A model generated the notes under the pieces. The model was not told the origin of the DNA. It was given only the letters and a program-made list of their open reading frames with translations, and searched no databases. Made by a program: the position numbers and the translations under genes. 64,000 nt of DNA from Zymoseptoria tritici IPO323. Taxonomy: Eukaryota; Ascomycota; Dothideomycetes; Mycosphaerellales; Mycosphaerellaceae. Of this stretch, positions 45,901 through 56,400 are shown in pieces. How positions within the stretch are numbered: the stretch's first letter is position 1; each line of letters begins with the position of its first letter. The stretch is from the NCBI RefSeq assembly GCF_000219625.1, contig NC_018200.1, positions 485,848 through 549,847 on the forward strand. Reading direction: 5' to 3'.

Positions 45901-47500
45901 TCCATCGTGCGTGCTTTACCGCTCGATGTCATCCGAGGGATGAGTTCCTCTCCTCACCAGCTATGTTATGCCTTCCTGACCTTCCTCGACGTCGTGAACC
46001 CCGTCATGCTCCGATCTGGTAGAATCATCATTTTGATGATACATTGTTGTGTCCTAACAAGCCGCTGGCTGCTTGATCAATAGCTTTCGATGTTCATCAC
46101 TGGTCATCTCCTCCTGGAGATATGTTCGAGTTCCCTGTTCAGCCCTTTTAAATCATTTTAAATGATTGTCCAATCCACTCTCGCCGATCGGCTGGTCGGT
46201 TTCGTTCCCATGGTGTCGTCAAAATCTCCAGGCTTTCCGTACACTGTGATTGGAGATTTGCAATTCGAACGATCGTGGTGTCTATTGCTTGGTGATGCGA
46301 AGACGGCAGTTGACCAGAGGAGTGGGCGTCTTGCGCAGCATCGGGATCGAAACTCGCAAGTTTGCTGCTGGCATAGAATGCGAGGTGCTGGTCTTGTTGC
46401 AAGAGAGGGCTTCACTTTGGTCGGCTCGTCGTGGTCGGCGGTACGTTGCGCGAGAGGAAAGCTTCGTCGGTGGGCGGATCTGTCCAGGGGTTAGATGATC
46501 AGGTGTTTGAGCGTACGTACAGTGGGTGTCTAGCCTCGCTCCACGCGGGTGATTGCTCGGAACGAAAGCTAAAGGAAACCGCTTGTGTGGCACGTCTCGA
46601 AAAGGACGAAAAGGTGTAGTGGCGAGCAGAAGGCGATCGAGCAGGTTAAGTGCAGTCGGGGAGACCGCAGCCCGTTACAGCAGATTCGATGCCGGCGGCG
46701 GTAGTGATGACGGAAAGGTCAAAGGGTGCTGTGTCGTGACGCTGGAAGTGAGGCAGCCCTCGGGATCGGGAGATAGTCCTACTGTGGTTCTACTCCGCGG
46801 GAAAGCCAAGTCGGTGAATGTACAGAGCTGACAATCCATCGTAGAGCCCACGCTTCATCGGCACGATTGTTCGGTGTCAATTTTCCTGAGCCAGTGTTCG
46901 ACGAGGACAGCTAGCTAGCGAGAACCGATACGCCCTGACATCGACCGTACCTCCCGCAAGACTTGGCCGAAATCTGGAAGACAGTCAGCGTCCATCCTGC
47001 GTTTCCCTTTCCAACGTTACCACTTCATTCAAGTCCCATGCCCCGTTTGTGACCTCGTCTCGCATCTCTCGGCGGTCGAATTTTCAATATTGAGCTGAAA
47101 TCATGTTGCGTCGGCGCGGAACAGCGTCTTACTCTCCTCCTTTTGAGACATGTGCGGCAAGCTCAATTCCGGACGGTTCACACATTGTTCCCCTGTTCTC
47201 GATGAGCTTATGCCCATCCCTTAACAGGAAGTGAAGGCCGGATTTCCGTCGCGATACCAGGCCGCTTCAGCGAGTGACATCTTTGCGCCTGCAACCAGAT
47301 TTTTGATATTGACGCCGCCTGGACCAGTGCCCGCGGGATGTCGGCGCCACCGCCAAAGCACCGGAGATGAAGTTTGATGTTTGCAATAGGCGGCTGTGCG
47401 AGGAACATTCGGCGAGGGGATCTGGACCATTCCTTTCATGTCCGATACTGCTCGATGCGTTGGCATAAGTGAAACGGCTCTAGGTCTTCGTTGGTGTGGA
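42951..47500. other. No recognised gene; decayed normal-GC sequence
   Basis: ORFs such as 43111-43779 plus, 44641-45126 plus and 46162-46494 plus overlap others in antisense and have no motif I recognise. Near 43250-43315 a CAGGTGCGCTGG word is repeated twice. No RNA genes or arrays are evident. Confidence 0.4.
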
Positions 47501-47938
47501 TTACTCCGGACTTCCAAAAACCGTGGAATGACCAGAACATAGTGGCGTGGTGCACACATCTTGGGCCGTGTGGTCTGCTACGATCCTGGTCAGTTTCGGC
47601 CGATGCGTGTGAGCTATACCTAGGAGCGGGAAGCTGGACGTCCACGCAATGCAAGGTATAGAGGCGACGAGCTGCTTGCCTTGGCAGTCGATCAAAACGG
47701 CGCGGCAGCAATAAGGCCTTGACACATCCCCGAGACTCTGCGGCACATGGCATTCGGTTGTTAGCGGTAGGAGTATGTAGGCGATCTGCACAACGTTCAA
47801 AGCAAAAGGTATTTCACGACGGTACAGTTTGCGGTACGGCGGCATGCGGCACTTAGTACGACTTTCGACCTGAACAGCACTTGATGGGCATTCAGATAGA
47901 TAACGAATAAAGGCTTCGAAACCGTCGTCGAAGACCAT
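47501..47938 (-). CDS. 145-aa hypothetical ORF
   Basis: A minus-strand ORF of 145 residues (MVFDDGFEAFIRYLSECPSSAVQVESRTKC ... CCRAVLIDCQGKQLVASIPCIAW) with a reasonable hydrophobic pattern but no recognised domain. Another minus frame (47221-47559) reads CAPRHYVLVIPRFLEVRSNPH just downstream and could be its continuation after a frameshift. Possibly a decayed gene of unknown function. Confidence 0.25.
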   Translation of the reverse strand: MVFDDGFEAFIRYLSECPSSAVQVESRTKCRMPPYRKLYRREIPFALNVVQIAYILLPLTTECHVPQSLGDVSRPYCCRAVLIDCQGKQLVASIPCIAWTSSFPLLGIAHTHRPKLTRIVADHTAQDVCTTPLCSGHSTVFGSPE

Positions 47939-48250
47939 ATGATCTGCGTCGCTCCACCGTGTTCATACCACAGGCAACCTCCAGTTGTCACCGACCTGCA
48001 TCAAAACAATGCTGTACATCTTCCTTCCTCCGAGTCCACCCACTCTTGTCATCCTATGAGCCATCTCTTTTTAGTGTCGAGAAGGACTGCTACTCAACCC
48101 GTCGGCAAGGATCGTGCCGCTGCTCTATGCATGTGCAAATGCAGTAGCGATGCGCGGAGTCTCGACGGCCGGTTCTTGCTTGATCGTGGATGTGGGTGAG
48201 ATGGCGCCGGCACGTAGGGTAGAGGTGGGTGAGATGGCCTCGGGAACAAC

Positions 48251-48523
48251 TTAAAGCATCTGCCGGATTGGATCAGTAAGGTCCCACGGATCGCTTGCCG
48301 CGTCGATTGGACGCACGTGTGTGATCATCGTGCGGAGGTCCTTGACTTCTGCCTCCAGTGCTTCCACGCGGTCTTGTAGCTGGTGTTCGTTGGATCGCTG
48401 CATGTTGGATCGCTGCATGTTGGGTCGGTCAGCGGGAGGTTTTGGTTGCTTGTTTGAAGGATTGAAGGACTGAATAAAGGATTGAAAGTTGAAAGTCGTT
48501 TGAGTGGGGAGACGCGCCTGCAC
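48251..48523 (-). CDS. 90-aa ORF with a short coiled coil
   Basis: The N-terminus is rich in Gln, Asn and Phe and contains two MQRSN repeats (15-bp DNA units near 48390-48425). The C-terminal half (QLQDRVEALEAEVKDLRTMITHV) is a good short coiled coil. The ORF ends at a natural stop 48251. The general plan, coiled coil next to short repeats, resembles the ORF at 31717, but no sequence relation is clear. Confidence 0.35.
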   Translation of the reverse strand: MQARLPTQTTFNFQSFIQSFNPSNKQPKPPADRPNMQRSNMQRSNEHQLQDRVEALEAEVKDLRTMITHVRPIDAASDPWDLTDPIRQML

Positions 48524-50100
48524 GCGTTTTGCGGGGTAGCTCTACGTCACTACCCCGCCTTTCTTTCACGTGACAGCTGGAGAAAGTCGCGACTTGATGG
48601 CATGAGAAGATGGCATGAGAAGATGGCATGAGAAGGTGGCATGAGAAGGAACCCGCGCAGCCTTTCTCGAGCGAGCCCAACAACATCCACCATGCCGTTC
48701 CATCAGCACTTGCAAGAAAGTCCACCGCTACGGCATCGAGCCAATGTACCCGCGCACTCCTCCGTTTAATCAACCTAGACTGCACGAACCCAGACCGAGC
48801 GGACCGAGACATCGCAGCGATCTATACGAGGGCAACTGGCTGTTCATCGGAGAGAGCGGCGAGTCGTGGAGAAAAGAGCAAGGGCCACTGGCAGCTGGCA
48901 AAATGGGAGGGCCTCAGCAGGAAAATATATTACAAGAGGCACTACGAACAGACCATGGTCAATCACAACAAGTCATCACTCGACGTCGCCTCTGTCTATG
49001 TCAATGTGTACACGGGTTGAGCGCTTGAAAACATCTGATGTTGTCAAGGGAGTGACGGCGCGGCTGCGGTGTCCGGATATGCTCGAGGATCGCCTGTTAA
49101 GAAAGATAAGAAACATGTGGTTTGCAAACTTATAGATCCAGAAGATCCTCGCATACAGGGTCGTCTGCGCATGCGAGTGATGATCTCGCCGCACGATGCC
49201 ACGGAGTCTAGCATTCCTACCGTCAGAACTTCTACGGCGTGTACGAGCTAGGCCAGGACCGAGTGCTTGCCCTCGACGCCGAGCCAAACGGCGGGAGACA
49301 TTATTGGGACACTGGACAAACGTTTAACACTCTCCGTGGACTCTGCGCATATATCCGACCACGACATTCGTCCTGCACCGAACACACCATCCCGGACGTC
49401 ACATCGATGGGAGCAGGACTTAAGAAAGAGACAGAGCTGCACTTGAGAGCAAGCAAGCCAGACTCATAGCTGTTTCACGGGTAACTCCGTGCCAATGATG
49501 AGCTAGCGAGTTCGAAGCGCGTCGCCGGCGCGGCCTTTCATGCCTAAGGAGGACGACCTAGCGGATGAAGGGGAGTGAGTGCTGTGCAAGTCCTCTAAGA
49601 CCGAGGAGAGCGAGCTCGCGAAATGTAACTAGAAGCTATACCGGCGAAGGAGGACAAGTGGCCAGAAGCACAGCGTCTTCGGCGTCGCTCGAATTCTTCA
49701 AAGTAAGCAAGACGAATGAGACACATTCGTCGCCATTGGATTGGTTCGATCGACAAGACCAAGGCCCGCTGTGTCAACGTAAGCATCAATAGCGAACGGA
49801 CTTTGGACGGCGAAGACTATACTACGGCACCCCAAACACCCATCCACTGGTCTCTCGTCTACGATGCCGACCGACCACTGCGACCAGATCAATGTCAGAT
49901 AATTCAACGCGGGAGCAAAGTTTTATATATTCGGTTTCGCCACACCGTTTGCATTCGGCCCTACACTCACTCCGCGGAGGTCGTGCTCTAACGACTCCTA
50001 GATGGCATAGATACCTATCCGCGTTCTGTACGACGATGTTCTAACTCGGCAGACACCTCAACAAGGGCACGCAATTAATTCTTCTACGACAGTGTTATTA
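48524..50100. other. No recognised gene; protein-like fragments
   Basis: A TGGCATGAGAAGA word is repeated four times at 48598-48650. Two plus-frame pieces, HVVCKLIDPEDPRIQGRLRMRVMISPHDA (about 49108-49200) and YELGQDRVLALDAEPNGGRHYWDTGQTFNTLRGLCAYI (about 49240-49355), look like parts of one protein split by frame changes. I do not recognise it. Confidence 0.4.
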
Positions 50101-50127
50101 ACATAGAGATTTCGACTAGAACAGGAC

Positions 50128-51250
50128 ATGGATGCGAACTACGAGGACGGAGTAAAGGCTACACGTAAGCTCGTCGCCGAGCTAGTAGCCCTATAAGACT
50201 ATCCGCCTTACATATAGCTAGCTAAGCGATACCTATGCCGCCGGGAACATAATAGACGACTCGCTCGATTACGTAATACTAGGTATAGCGACCTTATACT
50301 TTCTCTCGAATTCTTACCTACTAACTATCGTAGCTACGATCCCTACTAGCTCTAAGACCCTAACGAATCGCTAATCCTTTCTCGCTTATAGACGCCTCCT
50401 TCGACATTCTCGAATCATACTCGGCGGCCTATCCGGATTAGCCCTACTAACGTTACTTACTCGATGTCGCCTAAGACGACTATACGCGCGTTATCGCTCT
50501 ACTAGTACGACCGACTAATCGACTCGTACCTCTACGTAGCTCCTTCGGTAGTTAGCCTCTTTCTATAAACGGACTCCTAAAGAAGCGTAGCTAGAATATC
50601 CCGTCCTTAACGTATTACTATTATTCGATCTTATCGCTAATATTTACTATATCCCGCTTTTTATCGCCGTACTACTTAGCGACGCTCCGTTTTAGCCGTC
50701 TCGCTAGCGTTAAGACTACGATAAGACCGTAATAGAGAAGTTCGGTTAACGTTACTATTATAGTAGCCTCTAGTTAACGGTCGCGGTAGATCTTAGTAAC
50801 GTAGTAACTTATAGTACCGGCGGAGTTAATAATAGAGTATCGAGTTCTTACTCGCGACGGTAAACTCGTCCCTATACTATTAGTCCTTTATAGCCTTCTA
50901 GTAAAGAGCTATAGGGCATTCGTATACTTAAACCGCCTCCGGTAATATTTATAAAAGCTAGCTAAACCTTAGGCTATTATTATCTAGCGGATACGTACGA
51001 AGTCGCGCTCTTTTTCTCTTATATATATCTTATTCCCTTTTAACCCTACTACCTACTCGCTATCTAAAATAACTTCTCTATCTTACGATTAGACTACGTA
51101 GTACCCTTATCTATCGCCTTCTTTATCTCCTACGTCTTCCTCTTCGGCTTCTTCTTATACCCCTCCTCCTCTTTCTTAAACCCCTCTATCCCCTTCTTAA
51201 ACGCCTCCTCCGTTTTCCTCGTTTCCTTATAGTCTTCCTTAGCTTTAACG
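50128..51250 (+). pseudogene. RIP-damaged coding relic of unknown type
   Basis: From ATG 50128 the frame reads MDANYEDGVKATRKLVAELVAL with TAG at positions where Trp/Gln would fit, then PPYI-LAKRYLCRREHNRRLARLRNTRYSDLILSLEFLP. All stops up to about 50600 are TAG/TAA. Beyond that no frame is convincing. The region is TpA-rich with CpG kept. It ends at the first internal telomeric tract (51252), so it may once have been next to a chromosome end. Confidence 0.45.
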
Positions 51251-51251
51251 A

Positions 51252-51269
51252 AAGGGTTAGGGTTAGGGG
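51252..51269 (+). repeat. Internal telomeric tract 1
   Basis: AAGGGTTAGGGTTAGGGG, G-rich strand on the plus strand, the same orientation as the terminal telomere. It abuts the 3' end of a truncated LINE copy. Confidence 0.9.
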
Positions 51270-51812
51270 TTTATTATACTTATTTATATAGGCTAGTCTA
51301 CCTTTATACCTAATCTAAACTAAAGCCCTATCTAAGCCCTTACTACCGGCTCTTTTAGCCGTCTTTAGAGGGGAGGAAATAGACCTACGCTCCTACGTAA
51401 AGCGCCTCGCGATATATAGTACCGTAGCTACTCCTAGCCTAACTACGTTTTACGGTATCCTTTTAACTATCTCCCGAGTTAACTAAACCGCTAAAAAGAG
51501 AGACTACCGATAGGCTAATCCGTATCCTAACGTAAAATATCGCTCTAGTAATTGCTTACTATCTATCGTACCTTAGGTTTCTAAACCTCCTAGGTAACGG
51601 ACGAGGTATACGTCTCCTTATCCGCCCGAAACTATAACCCCGTCTCGTTAAGGAGGAACATCCCGCTTTAAAACCGTCCGGTAGAGCTCTATCCTCCCTC
51701 CGTCCGGCGTATCTACTATTAGAGATATTCGATTCCGATCGAGCCGCTTATATACTAGTCTATAAGTACTTCCCGAACGGTTTAGGGAGAGCCGTCTTCC
51801 CTTCGGCTAGAA
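51270..51812 (-). mobile_element. 5'-truncated LINE copy, heavily RIP-mutated
   Basis: It aligns with 51842-52384 at a constant offset of 572 bp and covers only the 3' part of the LINE. Almost every CpA and TpG of the other copy is TpA here (for example TTTATTATACTT against TTCATTGTACTT). Its 3' end meets telomeric tract 1 and its truncated 5' end is followed directly by telomeric tract 2. Confidence 0.9.
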
Positions 51813-51841
51813 TTAGGGTAGTTTAGGGTTAGGGTTAGGGG
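51813..51841 (+). repeat. Internal telomeric tract 2
   Basis: TTAGGGTAGTTTAGGG followed by TTAGGGTTAGGGG, between the truncated LINE and the 3' end of the next LINE. It has the same orientation as the chromosome-end telomere. Confidence 0.92.
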
Positions 51842-52900
51842 TTCATTGTACTTGTTTATATAGGCTAGTCTACCTTTGCACCTGATCTGAACTGAAGCCC
51901 TATCCAAGCCCTTACTACCGGCTCTTTTGGCCGTCTTTAGAGGGGAGGAAACAGACCTACGCTCCTACGTAAAGCGCCTCGCGATGCACGGCACTATAGC
52001 TACTCCTAGCCTAACCACGTTTTATAGTGTCCTTTTTACTATCTCCCGAGTTGACCAAACCGCTAAAAAGAGAGACTACTAATAGGCTAATCCGCATCCT
52101 AACGCAAAATATCGCTCCGGCAATCGCTTACCGTCTATCGTACCTTAGGTTTCCAAACCTCCTAGGTGACGGACGAGGTGTGCGTCTCCTTATCCGCCCG
52201 AAACTATAACCCCGTCTCGTTAAGGGGGAACATCCTACTTTAAGACCGTCCGGTAGAGCTCTGTCCTCCCTCCGTCTGGCATATCCACTATCGGAGACAT
52301 TCGATTCTAATTAAGCTGCTTATATACTAGTCTATAAGTGCTTCCTAAACGGTTTAGGGAGTGCCGTCTTCCCTTCGGCTAGAATTCCTCCTCTAGCGAT
52401 CGTCGTCGTCTACTCCTCTCCCCTACTACGCCGTCGCCTTCGCATTCCTCTAAGCCTCCTACTACTCTGTAGAGGTACTAGTTTTCTTCCTCCCGCTCCC
52501 CGGCTTTAAGAGGAAGCAGCTGTAGATCTAGGGTATACGCCTTATATCTACCGCTAGGCCTTCCGGATAGAGTTAATCGTCCGGTGCGGAGCCAGTCCGG
52601 GCCTCGCTAGTCGCCTACGTCTCCTACGTCGCAGCGCAGCCTTTTAACGTCCTACCAATCGGACGCCTACTTTTATCTCGAGGGAAGAGACTCCTTTTCG
52701 ATAGGGTAAACGCCTAATTTATCCTCGAGGGATGATCTCCGCTTTTACGTCCTAGGTCGACGGAGCTACTTTATGTCCTACCTATCGGATGGAGCCTTTT
52801 TACATCCTACTTATCGGACTGAGCTACTTTACGTCCTACCTATCGGACGGAGCTACTTTACGTCCTACCCATCGGACGGAGCCTTTTAACGTCCTACTTA
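51842..52900 (-). other. LINE 3' untranslated region with 27-29-bp tandem repeats
   Basis: The 3' 545 bp is the part shared with the truncated copy and keeps more CpA/TpG. Between about 52759 and 52899 five units of the type CGGACGGAGCTACTTTACGT... (27-29 bp) occur in tandem, with a partial earlier unit near 52636. The coding frame can be followed to near 52905, so the repeats lie around the ORF2 end. Confidence 0.65.
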
Positions 52901-55900
52901 GGACAGTGTGCACTAGGTCTGTGCCGCCGCTTCCTCCGCTTCCTCCTTTGTAGCTTCCTCCTTCGTAATCTTCGTCGAGATTCGCTCGAGGATCTCGTTA
53001 GCTCGCTTCTAGCATCCTGTATTTAGAAGGAAGTCTACCTCGGTAAACTTCGTGTTCGTAGTGCCCATTTTCTTATGCATCTTCTGCTTCGCCCGTCGTT
53101 CCTTCCTCGAGAGCTAGCTCGTCCTATTTTCCTAGTAGTAAGTCTCGTATCCTTAGATAAATTTACTCGTACAGACGCAATAACTATAGGTATAGAAGGT
53201 TCTACGCCGATACTAGAGGAAGCGCTTCTAGAAGGACCGCGGCGCCTTTAAAAAGTGATCGGCTCCTCGTAAGTCCCGCTTTAGGCGGCTTTCTCCCAGT
53301 ATAATCTAGGTTAGGCTCTACTTCTTAGCCTCTTCGGCTATATCTTCCTCTCTCTCCTAGCGTAGGAACCGCTAGACAGAACAGCGGTCTTCGCTAAGGC
53401 TTCGGTCGCGAGGCTAGGACTCGGGTGTCTTATAGTACTTCTCGTAGAGCTTATCCTCCGTTAAGCGCCGGAAGAACGCTTTAGGTTTCTAGATTAGTAA
53501 TCCTAACTTCCGTAGCGGACTTTCTTCCGGAGCGTACTTCTTTACGACCTAAAAGCTAGTTTTTAGTACCTTAAATCGCGAGGGTAGGGCGGAGATTCCT
53601 AGGAGATTACGAGTAAAGTAAGGGTTAGAAGCATAACCCGAGATCTACTTCGTCAGCTTCGCAACGTCCTTAGTCGTCTCGTCCTAGAACTTAGGAGAGT
53701 CCTTAGCAAACGCCGCGAGGAGAGGCGTACTATACTCGAACATTAGTGCGAGATACTACTAATAGACTCGTAGGCGATGCGCGAAGCCCTAACCGTCCGC
53801 GTCGAGGGTTAGGAAGTCGCTTCGTTTCCCGGCCTATTCGAGCTAGCTCTTAAGGTACCTCCTTAAGTCAATCCCTCGCGCCGTTACGGGAAATCCGAGG
53901 TAGGTATATACCTCTCTCCTTAGTACCTCCGTACTAAAGAGGTAGATCGCCTCCTACGAAGACGCCGGAGCTAGATAGGCGCATTTTTTAATATTTAGGG
54001 CGATGCGGTTAGCGGAGGACTAGCGCTCGAGGATCTGGATTAGTACACGCACCTCGTCTAAGTCGCTAGCGAGGAGAACACTATTATCGGCGAAGAACAG
54101 CGCGCGAGGAATTAGTAGCGCTGCGGGCATTACGTCGGAAGAGCCGGCTAGGGCGAGTGTCCTAGGTCGATTTAAGTCCTCGAGCAAGCTATCGATAAAG
54201 ATATTAAATAGATAGGGCGAGAGGGGTAAGCCCTGTAGAACTCCCCTTATCCGCGGAAACTACCAAGAAGCCGTATAATCCGAAACGACAAAGGACTAGA
54301 CGTCGAAAAAGCAGAGGCTCGCAATTAGAGCTAATATATTCTCCGGACATCTCCGCCGGCGTAGAACGTCTACGAGCAGTACATAATCTACAACGTTAAA
54401 GGCGGCTTAAAAATCGAGGAACATAGCGTATATAATCCGGCTCGATTCGAGGAGGGTGTAGACGACTACAGCGTTCGTTATAGTAGAGTAGTAACTTCGA
54501 AATCCCGCCTAGTTAGGATGCATCCTTACCTATGTCCTACTATTAAAGCGCTAGAGGAGTAGGCGCTCGAAGACCTTTCGAAACATCGTTACTAGCGAGA
54601 TCGGACGAACGTTGTTAGCGTCCTTCGCCGGCATCGTACTATCCTCCTATCGGGTCTTGTCCTTAACAACCAGACAGACGACAGTTTCGTTCTAGCTCTA
54701 TAGCGTCTTACTATTCCGGAGACAGGAATTGTAGAAGGCAGCCAAGATCCGGAGGAAGCTCGTCGTCGCGAGGGTTTTTATTAGACGGATGTGTACCCTA
54801 TCGTTTCCGCAGGCCTTCGTAGCATCCTAGTAGGTAAGCTCCTATATTATCTCGTCGATTAAGAAGGAGAGTAAGGCGGATCGATCGTCGATAGGAAACA
54901 TCTCCTATACTAGGAGGGTCGCTGTTAAGACGAATCGACTAGTAAATCCCTCTATTACCTCGTCGATTGCCGTTATCCCTCTCGCCTTCCCCGCCGGGGT
55001 TAGCACTAGCGGTATATTCTTGTTCGCGCGGCGCTACGCTCTCTTATAGAGACGGACTATCTCGAGCGTCCCGCTATCGGCGTCCGGATTCGGCTTCGCT
55101 ATTGCCTTAAGACGCCAGTCCTTCTTCTTCTTACTACAGCGGCGTAGCTACTTTAGCTTACGAGTAGCGTCGTTATTATCCTTAGCTCGCTTTCGCTTCG
55201 GGTCTATTATTACCTTTCGAGGCCTATCGTTCTTCTCTCTACCTCTATTCTTCTTCTCTCCCTCTCGATCCTTCTTCTCTCCGCCTCTATCCTTCTTCTC
55301 TCCGTCTCTATTCTTCTTCTCTCCGTCTCGATCCTTCTTCTCTCCGTCTCTATTCTTCTTCTCTCCGCCTCCGTTACTTATATCCTCCGCCTTTCGTCTA
55401 CCTAGAGGACGATTTCGACGACGCGTAGAGGCGAGTCCTAGCACGGCTTTGCTTACCTACTAGTAGAGCGATACAATTTCTACATTCTGCTTGTCTACAT
55501 CGGCGCTTATATAGTACAGATGCCGTCGATGCCGCGCCCTTCTCTCCTAGCTATAGTAGAGCGCCTACGCTATATCGTCGTTGTTCAGCCGGCTTATTGT
55601 ATAGCGTCGAAGTTAATACGGTACGGCTAATCTACCCGGAGTACCTATAGTCGGGTCTAGCTAGAGGTAGAGCTAGTAGACATAGTCGGTATTTATCTTC
55701 TCTGTTAGTCGCGGTAGAGCTAGCGTCGTATGCGGCAGCGTCCGGCGGACAAAGTAGTAGTCAGTCGTTAGTTGTTTCTTACATATAGCGTCCGCAATTG
55801 TAATCGGCTCCTAGATCGGCATTAGATAGGTTATCGCGGAGTCCTCGATCTATTGTAAGACGACCTTCCGTCTTAGAAGCAGTAACGCCTTCCTACTCTA

Positions 55901-56400
55901 GAAAGACATCTTACTAAAGCGGACATTAATATCTCCGAGAACGACATCTAAGCTAGCAACCGCTTCGAGCGTAGACCGGACCTTATCCGGCTTCTACTTA
56001 GGGGGAAAGTAGACTCTACTAATTGTTCCCCGGTCCGTTAGTAGGGTTATAGCGTCCGTCCCGATAATCTACGCCTCGCTAGTAAGCTAACTTCGCGCGC
56101 GTACTGTCCCTATTACTAGAATCTTATAGCCTAAGCGACCCTTTCTCGGTACCGTATCGGGCTTTACCGTAGTTACAATTACGCGGTAATCCGCTTAGCG
56201 CTTCTTATACTCGACGAACTAGGTCTCGACGATAAAGAGGTAGTCGAGGACGTTATCGTTAATTAGCGCTGCCAGGATTAGCTACCTATTATCCCCTAAG
56301 CCCTAGATATTAATACATCTAATCCTAGTATTCCTCCTAGTCTCGCGACCTATAAGAGGACTCGCCTCCCCTAGATGCCTCTCGACTCTCTCTCTTAGAG
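52900..56400 (-). pseudogene. LINE ORF2: AP-like endonuclease and reverse transcriptase
   Basis: One frame from about 56330 downward holds the endonuclease and then the polymerase. The endonuclease begins near 56324 with CINI-GLGDNR-LILAALINDNVLDYLFIVET, in place of the usual N-x-x-G-L ... E-T-W, and LGDINVRF is at about 55915-55945. A Lys/Asp-rich repeat (55228-55368) separates it from reverse transcriptase, which has GVLQGLPLSPYLFNIFIDSLLEDL (about 54170-54250) and FADN, normally FADD, at 54083-54100. The C-terminal part near 53330-53455 reads LYEKYYKTPES and FLR-EREEDIAEEAKK. All stops seen are TAG/TAA at Trp- or Gln-like positions. The enzyme nicked target DNA and copied the element RNA; it is now dead. 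Confidence 0.88.
55228..55368 (-). repeat. 21-bp tandem repeat inside LINE ORF2 encoding KK(D/N)RDGE
   Basis: Nearly seven copies of a 21-bp unit (plus strand CTCGATCCTTCTTCTCTCCGT) encode Glu-Lys-Lys-Asp/Asn-Arg-Asp-Gly heptads. The repeat is in the same frame as both the endonuclease and the reverse transcriptase, so it was a charged linker. It lies in a 98-codon stretch free of stops (55148-55444). Confidence 0.88.

Noticed and set aside
52027..52209. 60-aa plus ORF in the LINE 3' region
   Set aside because: It is antisense to the element and absent (stops) in the other copy; no motif.
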